DNA of 64,000 bases from Amphiura filiformis (lineage: Eukaryota; Echinodermata; Ophiuroidea; Amphilepidida; Amphiuridae): assembly GCF_039555335.1 (NCBI RefSeq), contig NC_092646.1, positions 24,615,393 to 24,679,392 on the forward strand, given 5' to 3'. The notes below the pieces were generated by a model that saw nothing but the letters and a program-made list of their open reading frames with translations, ran no database searches and had not been told where the DNA came from. How positions within the stretch are numbered: the stretch's first letter is position 1; each line of letters begins with the position of its first letter. Below are positions 41,271 to 53,200 of the stretch, one piece after another. The position numbers were made by a program, and so were the translations under genes.

Positions 41271-44200
41271 GTAAGTTTATAAAGCAACATAAATACGCAA
41301 TACATGCAGAAAACTGTTGCATAAACAACACTTTATGCTCTGAGCCAAATTATTATCATCAATATTTTGTGAAACCGCTCGTAAATGGCGTCCAATCGCA
41401 CTGAATTTCTGTTGTTGACAACACATGCAATGAACAGCTAATTTTCTCCGCACAGAAAACACCAGTTTGCTTTTCATTTTGTATTTATTTGGAAGATTAA
41501 GGTGGTACTACACTACTACACTACTACACCGGTACACCCCCTGATAAATTTTGTGACTAATTCTGCACTACTCAAAAAATAACTACACACCAGTGCCGTA
41601 CTATAACTATTTATTACGCTGACTTTCGTATTCGGCGAGGAGGACGATTTCAACCTCCTGTTGCTCGAGAACTCTAGCCAAGAATTTGCACACCGATAGC
41701 TTCACATTCTAGGCTAGAGACCATTGCATTCAAAATCTAGTCGTAGTTCGCAACGCAAGTTACTTAAAAAACTGGGCAAAACAGACACGTCATTTATCGG
41801 TATGACATTTTCGTATTGGTGTATACTGCGGAAAATGGTATCAATTAACAATCCACATGGAAACTAGGAAATCATGATTTCCATGACATGGCCATGTGCA
41901 GCCGTTTTTTTTACAACAAGTTACTCACCAATGGGCAATGTCTTTTGTTGCTAAACTTGATAAGGAGAAGTCCTTCTGTAAGAATATCCTTTTAAAATAA
42001 CAATTTGGTTGAAATTTGTTGCCAAAAATGATGTATAAATGTTTTAATTCCACAACATAAATTCTTCTGATCAAACTTGCCACCATTTTCATTTGGCAAA
42101 CTACAGCCTGTAGGCCTTTAGGTACAGCATGTTGCCTAATAGTCTGTATCAAGTCTTTAAAAAACAATTTATTTCTTTGATGCACTTCACCGAACATGTG
42201 CTTTTCAATACACTGGTAACAGAGATTTCATACTCACTGAAAGAGCTTGGCTTAGGTCTGCCATGTGTATCACATGTTTGGTGTTGGCCAATTAAAACAT
42301 GACATGCTGTCATCTACATACATGTAGCTTTGAGTAGATTAAAGGTGTTGCTGGGTCATGCTTCAAAACATCATTATGGATGGGGAAGAACAGCCTAATC
42401 TATAATGTGGTTGGTCAAATTGACTTCTTGTAATATCATTTGCTCCACATGAGGGGTTTAGCACTGACACTTGGGTGCAATATATGGAAACATTTATCAG
42501 TCTACAAAATATAAACATTCTGAGACATGAATTTGACAAACTGGAATTTGGTTTTGCTGAACAAAAGTAAGTAAACATTAGGGATCATATTTTTCAAAAA
42601 TGGAATATAGGGTTTCAGTGTATTTTGAAAATGATGGGTTTGTGTAAATTTTCATAATGGGCGCAGTTATCCTGGTTTTGAAATATGTAATTTTGACAGC
42701 TCCTCCATGGATCTCCATGTACACTGTCTTTGTATACTGCTTATTCGTACCCATGCTGTGCATGGGTACGAAGTCATTTGTATAGTATTGGTGCTGCCCT
42801 ATTATATCTGGTTCCATACAGCAATACGCAGTATTGCTGTCTGGTAAGCAGGTACGAATTGAGACGTCGGAGCCGGTCAAACACAGAGGACTAGCCTACA
42901 TCCCGTATCCTACTATCACTCAAACAAGCAAATCTCTTCACGAATTCACTCACCTTGCGATCCTACATCATCAGTTGAAACCAACATCTAAGTTTCCAAA
43001 AACAACTTTGTCATTCCTCAAAACTACAAGTAACTTCATTAATAAAAAATTGAAATCATACTATTACCCGTTATTGAAAATTTTGTTCGATTTATGTCAA
43101 CCAAAAGAACGCATACGAGTCGAGTTCAGTTTACCAAAATGGTAGCTCCTGCCTCCTGGTCACCTCAGATATGACGTCAGTATCAAGCTGCTTATTAAAC
43201 TGTGGATCGGATTGGTTGAAATCAACGCCACGGTTTTGACCTTACAGGGGTCAGAGATATGCATATATTCATGTATGAAAACAGCGATGCGGATATAGTA
43301 TCATCACCGGAACTGATAATTGCGACATTTTCGATGTTTGTACCGGGGAATTTCAGACACGGAGACTCCGCGGAGATTTCGACAAATTCGTCCAAAGGTA
43401 ACCAAAGGGTTGGGGATCGCATTTTTAACTATCACTAAATGTTTCGGAATTGAGGTCGGCTAAAAAGTAGACAGTTTCTGGGACTGTAATTGGTGTAGAT
43501 GTCACATTTTGAACAGTGAGCGATAAGTGACCAATTTGATGCTCAGCACAAGTGACTATCTTTACTCAGGGTACTGCCCTATTTTAATTTGGCACTGAAG
43601 TGCCATCTCAATTTGGGTGCGCCGATTTGGCTCATGTGCTAATGAATTTTTATTTATTCCGGATAAATAATAAAGTATTACAGTGGAAACTCATTATAAC
43701 GAAGTTGTCAGGGACAGAGAAATTAGTTCTTTATATCCAAATTTCGTTATATCAGTGTTGTAAAACAATAAATAACAAAAGAATTTTGTATCTTGGTTCT
43801 GGAAAAATACTTCTTTATAACAGGGTTTTTCTTGTATCAGATTTCGTTATAATGAGGTTTTACTGTAATTACAATTTCAAGCATAGGTATTTAGGCAAGA
43901 AGTACAAGAAGCTGTGTAATTAATATTATGACAAACATGCAACTATTTAAGCCACAGGAGCCTTGTATTTTTTAGTGCAAACTCTAATTGAAATCATGCA
44001 ATGACGTTGCACTAGCTTTTTGTATACCCATACCGTACTAGCAGAGCTTAGTACGGTATGGGTTCCTCGTACTAATCTAGTCGGATTCGCTGAAGCATGA
44101 CACCGTGTAAACTAAAAAGCAATGGAAGTTCAGAAGTAAACACAGCCGATCACGACAGGCGATTGCATCAAAAATGTTGCTAAAATTACACTTCAGCAAA

Positions 44201-47200
44201 ATTTTAGACTGTCCAAAATACGCAAATCTTGCTCAAAAGATACAGTTGACTCATCGAAATAACTTTCATCCAAATTTCAATATTGAAACGGAGAGCCAAA
44301 ATGCGATTTCAGATTTTTGGCCTGTTTTTAAGCTTACCTCCCGTGTGTTGTCAATGGCCGAATTTAGCTCTTGTCAAATTCATATTTAGAGAAAAGTCAC
44401 GATGCTCACGTGTTCGTGGTAGTTTTTGATAGTTATTATACATTTAAAAATGATTGCATGGCTCTGCACAAGGTATATTTTTGTAAATATTTGGATTTGT
44501 TTACCTGTCGATCGTCAGTTTTTGCCGTGGGTTGAAAATACGGCAGAGAAATTTGTCATGTCGACGTGCGAATTTGGCTTCAAAATTTCACTATTCTGCT
44601 AGAAGTTGTACAGAGATCTTATAATATTGTGTAAATAATTTTGTCAGGAACAAAATAAGGTATTACATACCGCCTATGAGTAAATATTGAGGACAAAATT
44701 CAGGTTTTTCATGTGTTGTTTCAAAGAATTTTAGATTTGTCATTTTGAAATTCCCGCCAGCAATCGTCTGAACGTAAACAAGTTTTTCCTAAAAATTGTA
44801 AATTTCCTTAAAAACGACTTTTGTTGATCAAACTTTGGATTATTTAAGATGTAATTGTTTAAGGATGTAGAATTTTAAGATAATTTTGAGTATTTTCACG
44901 TTTTACATGGTCAAAAGGGGTCATCAGTTTGATTCCTGATTTTAAAACACTAGCAGTTCTAGTTATTAAATTTCGTCATGTTCAAAATCTGTTCGAAAAT
45001 GGGCGCCTGACGCGGAGTGATTGCGCGATATCCATAGTAACGGAGCTTACGCTTTGAACGCAGCCGCCAAAAGGTTCCATGAACGCGTTCAGGAGAGTAT
45101 ATAAAGGCCGTGCACGACGCGAATTAATCAGATTGCTTGGTGGACAATAGTCCACCCACGAACCCTGAAAGGGAAACCACAGGGTAAGCACTGCCAACCA
45201 AAGCAAATACGCCCTACTCAGGAGCTCAGATTGAGCTAGGGGCAGCTTGGCTACCACAATAGTGGCAACACCAGGGTGGTTATGCACTCAGGTGTTTTGG
45301 CCTAGCGCCTATGCCTAATTTGGGCAAGTGACTTGCCGCACACACGCACAAGTCCAATGGAAAATTATGCACTGTATTCATGTGCATTCACTGTTGCATG
45401 GCAAGCTCGCATTTGGTGTATAGGCATGGATACCCTGAAGTAGGCCTAGGCCTTGGCCTAGCCTACGACTATGTCATGTGATGACAGATTCTGTTGATTA
45501 AATTGTATTTTTATGCTTCCTCGATTATTCAAGCAGATAGTATATGTACTTTTCGGCAGCATTTATTGGTAATTTATTTAGATTTAAAAGAGAGAAATAA
45601 GGAAATATCGTCATGATCATCAACAAAGATTGTGTATTTACCTGTATTAACTTGTAGGGCCTATTTATGTTGTGATGTGAAAAGACAAATATGAAAGCAA
45701 AATAACAATACAAGATATAACAAAAGAAGCAAATATAAAACAGAATTGTCAAGTCTCATTTTTACCTGTTACTTCTCCTTTCATGCATCACTGATTCAAC
45801 ATGTCTTGGGGAGAATTCTGGTCTTTGATACTACGCTACCACTTGTATGTTTAGAAGGCTAGTCTTCTCCACCAGTGGTTTATAATAGTATTAGGGCAAG
45901 CTCGGTCCCGTTACAACTGGTGTCTGGCGGTAGGATAATTCAAAATCTTAACAGATTTTGGCTCACGATTTATTATGGCAGCGACTGAAGACAGTGTTGA
46001 TACTTCTCCAACCGATACCAGCTCAGAAATTTTAGCTGGTGATGAATTTAATGTTCATGAAAGTGATGAGTCAGTGAGAAGTAGGCCTAAACTTTCTAGC
46101 AATGACACTCAGCCTGGAGTAAAAATAAAGCCTCAAACTTACGATGGGACCACTTCCTGGTCAGACTATTTGATACAATTCAAATTGTTGCTGAATGGAA
46201 TAAATGGAATGATTATACCAAAGCCATTTGTTTAGCAACTAGTCTAAGAGGTGTTGCTCAGAGTGTACTGGGATATTTGGATCCGACTGAGCGGCGTGAT
46301 TACCACTCACTTGTGGCCTGTTTGAACCTGAGGTTTGGAACCGAAAATCAGGAAGAGCTATTCTGGGTGAAACTCAATAACAGAGTAAGGCACCCAAAAG
46401 AGTCATTGCCTGACCTAGCTCACAACATCAGGAAGTTAGTCAAGCTAGCTTTACCAACAATACCAAGTCCTTTCTCACAGGAGATAGCAAAGAAATACTT
46501 CATAAGTGCTATCAGAGAAAGCGAGTTGCGGTTAAACATCCTGCGTGCAAAACCTGCTACTTTTGATGATGCAATCAAGTTTGCAGTGGAAACAGAAGCT
46601 GTTTACAAAGCTGAGAAGTACAGAAAGCATCAATATGATGTATCTGCAGATGGTGCAGATGGAATTGCTGAAGGGCAATTTATAGACATGGAAAAGAAGA
46701 CTGGGCGATCATTCAGAAAGAACCGGAAGTCTCCCTCATCACAAATGCGAACCAGGAGAAGGTTAGCTTTCTTAAAGATCCAGAAAAAGTTAACCAGGCC
46801 GCATGCTCCCTTAATTGGGAAAGACTGTGATGATTTACCCTGCCAAATGGCATGCTCAAGCAGTTTCAAGAAGAAAGGGAGAAAGACACGAAAGTCTCCA
46901 TCATCTAGAAGGCGAGCCAGGAGACGATTAGCTGTAAGGAGACAGTTAACTGGTGGTCAGGACACTCCCTTGATAAATGGGGAAGACTGCCAACCAGCAG
47001 GTACCCAGTGATAATCAGACGGTATTAGTTGACAGTATAGGCGTGGTGAATGGAATTCATCTGGTCAATACGCCGACACTCTGAGAAAGTTGTCATCTCA
47101 GATGAGTCTTTGGAAGAAGTCAGCTATGCTACTTGATGACGGTCATGATGGTATAGGCACACGATCAGGCCTATGCACCAACTCATTGGCACCAGGAGAC

Positions 47201-50200
47201 TTGCCATCATCAGAATGAGTCTGGAAGAGTGACCAGTTATCATGCACACAGGCAGTGATAATGTCTGATTGTATATAATTTGTAAATAGCTTTACGAGGA
47301 AGATTCAAGGAGACGGAAGTTATCGTGTTTATGGGATAATGATATGCGGAAAAGCCCTAGCCGCATAGTCACTGATCCTTGTGGTGTATGAAGTCCGGAA
47401 AAGGGCTCACCGACGTCTTGCACTGCATACTGATAACTCCTTGCCGCTAAAATATGAAATTACTGTTTTATGAAGTTGAAGTCAGGTATAGGCCTTGCCG
47501 ACATCATCATCATATAAACGTGTTTTATAGCGGATTGTCTACTCGACATGTAGGCCCTGTATATAAAAATTGTTTTCATTATTGTTATGTAATCATAATA
47601 ACTCGACTCTGAGAGGAGCAGCCTCCAATAAAAAGAACTTCATGAATGAAATTTTATTTCTGGCAAAACGTGATTAGAAGTTTGATATGACTTTACTGAC
47701 TGCAGCGGTATTGTCATGCCAATCTGTTGACCAAGTTTTGTCTCTGGGAAATTCTTGTTCTTTTAAAAAGAACAATATTCTTGATTTCTTAATTTAGATA
47801 AAGTGAAAGACACCTCACTTTATTTCGACACAACTCTTCTTACAATCATTTGGAATGATGGATATGCATGGAGACATCACCATAAAAAAAAGGACAGTGT
47901 TGACTGTCGGGCACTCATGTTGTTTTACATGAGATTTCATGCCTTAATTCTGAATTGAATGTCAGATATTGCAGATTACGAAGACAGATGAAGAAAAACA
48001 AAATGGAGACAGAGATAGCTACAGTTAAATAACAGACATCAAAGCCTACAATAAGGGTTGCTTCACTGAATGGCTAATTAGATCTGTACGTGCTATCTAC
48101 TGAAGATAGCAATAAAGTTTCGTCGTATACGGCATGTGCTCTTAAGAAGATTAACAAATGAAAATCAACTAGATCTCATCATGTGTTCTCTTACTGATAC
48201 TGTTGAGGCATCACCACGGGCCGTTATGCAGATCTTATGATTTTGGAACTCTGGTTGGTGCGACGGTGACTCACTGATTGCAGTCATGATGTTTTCAGAG
48301 CAATGTCAGGCTATGTAGGCTCATCGGCAACAGAAAATCAAGTTTCGCTCTTGGGTGGATTACCAACTGAGAAAGTCTTCAAGGACTTTTTAGAACTCAG
48401 GTGCAAGAGTGAATGGCAAAAGTGATATTTGACTAGTCAATGGTTATTCTTTACCAGGTCAAATGTTTTATTGGATGATGTATGGGGGCTATTTCATTAT
48501 AAATGACAACATTGAGTCCCAAAAGGGGTCAAAATTCAAACTCATTTATTTCATGCAAATTCATTATCATTTCAAAGTTCAGATGGTGTGTCAATAATTC
48601 TCAAAATATTAGAGCGTCAAACCCTCAGGAACCATTAAAAAAATTAAATTGAATTTTTGCTGTGTAAAACATAGCTGCCGTCTGGAGGGACATTTTTTAA
48701 ACAATTTAATACACAACTTTGAAAGAGTATATGTAACCAACATTGGGTTCATACTTATTCATATTTAGTCTGTAATAATTGTTGTATGTTCCTTTACACT
48801 TCAGTGTCTTAAATATGCCAGTTTCAATATAAAACAATTAGTAAATTGATACTAATCCAGATAAATGGTGCAAAATTACTACATATTTTAAGGATAAACT
48901 TTATCTTCACATGAAAAATTCATGAAATAGTCATTTTGTCCTGCCCAATAGCTACACTGATGCATAAGTGAGTATTCTGCGTCAATCTGTTGTACTAGTC
49001 ATGGAAAACCTCAAATAAAAGACCCCTCCTGTGTCATTTGTTCTGGATAGGACACATTTTTTAACACATAATAAAGCATACTTTAACTTTAGAAATAGCT
49101 GCATCAATATTATTGCATCAATATTATTGCATAAAAGATCCCCAGCATTTAAAATCCACTACAAACAGGGTTAATATTCTGGTTAAATTAGGAATATTGC
49201 AATTTTTAGCTAACCGACGTTCAATGCAGAATAATATCATATGTGTTCTCAACAACTGGACAATAATTTGAACACTAAAGTGGTTTGTAAGCATAATTTG
49301 CAATAAAATGCAAAAATTTCTTGTGGGTTTGGCTCTTTGAAATTTTTATTTTTTAGTTTGTTTACCAATTCATGGAAATGACATAATTGTGCTGGAGAGG
49401 ACATTTGTTAAATTGCAAACAGAATCGTGGATACAGGCTTGCAAAATGCAACAAATACCAAATCATGTGCCACCTTGGTAGAAGGAAGACCACTCTTCCT
49501 CTACAAATTTCACATTCTATGATATAATCCTTCTTATTTCAACAATTAGTAATTAACTTCAGTTCTGGAGAGGACAAATTTTTAACGCGAAACTGTGGTA
49601 TCAAGAACAAGTGGTCTACTGTATGTAAAATAAATGAATTCCTCAATCAGTGCCCTGTCCCATCAATTGGTAATATAACACAGATTATACAGGTAGGGTA
49701 AGGGTTTATATTTCCTCTTTAATGTTAACAAAAATGGAGGCATGAATTGGAGAGGACACTCATTTTTTATTTAACGAAAATGCCAATTTTGCAAGAATCT
49801 ACGGAATTTTAACATTTTTACACCAATTTTCACCATTCAACTTGCATGATGTTCCACACATATCATATTTTCATTGCAACAAGCACATTGCCATAGAATG
49901 TACCTAATTTTTCAAAGAATTAATTCAGAATACATGGGCAAAATGAAATGGGACTCCAAAATTGGGTTAAAATGTACCTTTTGGCAATTTTTTTATACAA
50001 AAAATAGACAGAATTCTGTAAAAATGCTCATGTAGCTTGTAGTTTGTGGCATACTTTAATAATTAAGTTAATAACACTGCATTATCACCCTAATTATATC
50101 AACCAGATATGATAAAAGCCATTTTTGTGAACGTGTCATTTATAATGAAATAGCCCATGGTTTCTTTACACCTTGCATAATTGATGTAAGGGCGGCGCAG

Positions 50201-53200
50201 TCAACATTTCCTCTCATGATCGACGGTGAACCAATCTGGCAGTTTCTCATGAGAGTTGCGAAAGAGGTATGATAATGTAGATTCTCAGATGTTGAAGATA
50301 TCGAACTGAAGACAAGGTCCATCGGAAGAAAGGACGCTGAGGAATATAGAACTTTTATAATATCTGAACTTAAATAAATTGATCGTTAATTGTTGGAAAA
50401 ATTTAAAATGTTGAACTGATGTTTTGTGTAACTTGATGCAGAGACAGACTTCTGTTCGTTAGCTCTAAAGTCAAGATTAAAACTGGTATTGTGCATTTGA
50501 AAATGAAATTGATGGAAATGTGCACCAAGGTGAATTAAAGAGTGTGATCGGAAATTGGGTAACATTTGGTGAAAAAATTGGATTTATTCAAATTTCCATA
50601 AAAAATGGTTTTAATTTGGTGGAAAGGTTTATATTTTAATAATCTAAAAGAAAAAAGAAAATTTGTCGCAATGTTGTGTTTTCCGTGCCGCTAAAGTTAT
50701 GCGTGCATTATTTGTAGTGTGAGGGACGGACACTATGTTGCATTATTATGAAAATACTTCTCTTAGAAAGAGATTATATGCTATTGTCAATTTTTGTTTA
50801 CAGATTATTAGTACAACCCTTGCTACAGGAAATATCAATGAGATTTTTAATTGGATGTCTTCCAGAAGATAGGAGGGGTCATGGAAGGTGAACCCTAAAA
50901 ATTTTGTCCGTCCCTCACGGATAAAAATCCAAAAAAGTTTTTTCTCTGAGAAACATTTCAAGGAATTAAATTAGCATATACCCTATCTATCAATATTAGT
51001 GCTCACCTTACAAGAGATAAAAAACTGAAATTCCCAATCTTTAAATCTAAGAGTTATTAGTCCTTAATTAATGTGAGGGACGGACATGTCCGTCCCTCAC
51101 ACTAACTTATTTTGGATCTACAGGTACCAATGTATGTTGAGTGAAAATATTTTTGTTTACATATCAATAGTGCAACCCCTGCCACATGAAATATCAATGA
51201 GATTTTTAATTAGATGTCTTTCAGAAGAGAGTTGGAGGTCATGGAAGGTGAATGCTAGAAATTTTGTCCGTCCCTCACGGATAAAAATCCAAAAAGTTGT
51301 TTCTCTGAGAAATATTCTAAGGAATTAAAATAGCATACACCCTATCTATCAATATTAGTGCTCATCTTACTAGAGATAGAGAAACTAAAATTACCAATCT
51401 TTAAATCTAAGAGTTATTAGTCCTTAATTAATAAAGGGACCAACATGTCCGTCCCTCACACCAACTTATTTTGGATGTACAGGTACCAATGTATGTTGAG
51501 TGAAAATATTTGGCCACTAAATATTAAACCCAAATCTTCTACCAAGTCAGAGAGTCTGTCTAAAACAAATTCAGGCCAATCCCAGAAGGTCATGCTCCCA
51601 AATATTTGGAATTGAAGGTCCTGTTGCTAAAAAAAAAAAAGAGGGTCTGTCCGTCCCTCACACCAACTTATTAAAATTAATATTATTGTAAATTACTGCT
51701 TCTTTATCAGTAACACTACAATTGGGTATTGAAAACAAACAGCATGAAGTAAAACTTATGTGTAATTTGAAATTAAAGTGAAATACACACTGAATAAGCT
51801 ATTTAGGCCATCATATGTCCGTCCCTCACAGACAAGCTGTCCGTCCCTCACACAAGTATTTAGGGGTTATAATCATATGATATTTCCACTTAACTTGAAT
51901 TATTTTGACAACTGCATTTCATTTAGATGTCAAGGATAGCATTAGTGGTGGATTTGGAGAAATCTTGCCAAATTTGAAATTTTGTAACATTTTGTCCGTC
52001 CCTCACATAGAAAATGTCCGTCCCTCACATAAACTTTGGACCCACTTCATAGATGCCTTGAAAACAAACTGAGTCAAATTTCTTAATTTTTGGAGAGATG
52101 GAACATTACTCTTTCATGAAAAGTATATATTGATTAAACATGTGTATAAGTTTCAATAGAAAACTTGAAGATGTAACTAATGGTAGTGATTGCTTATTCT
52201 ATTGATTTCCGTCCCTCACACGTGAAAATTTTGTATAGTGAAATAATTGATGCACATGTGGCAACATTTTCATGCATGAAATAACTATTGGTTGAAGGGT
52301 TATATATTTACCTAACTTAAAGGAATAAATTTTAACAAGGGTTAATTAAACACAGCAATTAATCTATTGATGTCCGTCCCTCACGTGAGGGACGGATTCC
52401 GATCACACTCTAAATGGTTCTTGTAAATTTATATTTTATTGGTGAAGAAGAGTATGCATAAAAAACAGATGCTTAAATGATTAATATGCTAGAGATACTG
52501 TGAAATAATTGTATAAAACTTGTAAACATAATATTATAATTTGCATGTGAAATAGAGTTGCTTTTATAATGTAAAGTTGTAAATCTGCCGAATAGCCAAT
52601 CAAATTTTGGAAAACTTTTTGAGGTCACGAGGTCACGACAATGTTATTGTCAGCCTGTCACCAAACAATGATTGAGTGAATTTACCGTTGTTACTACTAA
52701 AGTTTGTCAAGAAAATGCTCTGATTTTTTTTTGTACCGTAATTAAGTTAAATAATTATACATGTTACATTTCGGGACGAAATAGTCTCGAAGAGGGGGTA
52801 GTGAAACGGAGAGCCAAAATGCGATTTCAGATTTTTGGCCTGTTTTTAAGCTTACCTCCAGTGTGTTGTCAATGGCCGAATTTAGCTCTTGTCAAATTCA
52901 TATTTAGAGAAAAGTCACGATGCTCACGTGTTCGTGGTAGTTTTTGATAGTTATTATACATTTAAAAATGATTGCATGGCTCTGCACAAGGTATATTTTT
53001 GTAAATATTTGGATTTGTTTACCTGTCGATCGTCAGTTTTTGCCGTGGGTTGAAAATACGGCAGAGAAATTTGTCATGTCGCATGCGTGCGAATTTGGCT
53101 TCAAAATTTCACTATTCTGCTAGAAGTTGTACAGAGATCTTATAATATTGTGTAAATAATTTTGTCAGGAACAAAATAAGGTATTACATACCGTCTATGA

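Larger units (their letters stand above)
41271..43680. other. NDUFA7 intron 1, proximal part
   Basis: Contains a remnant of the GGTACTACACC foldback MITE (about 41503-41595) and two short perfect hairpins (42744-42772 and 42819-42841). No further gene is supported; open frames on both strands lack splice context and recognisable motifs. Confidence 0.45.

Noticed and set aside
44982-45287. Minus-strand frame repeated at 53487-53807
   Set aside because: It is duplicated only because it lies in both LTRs. It spans the TATA region, and no protein family is recognised.
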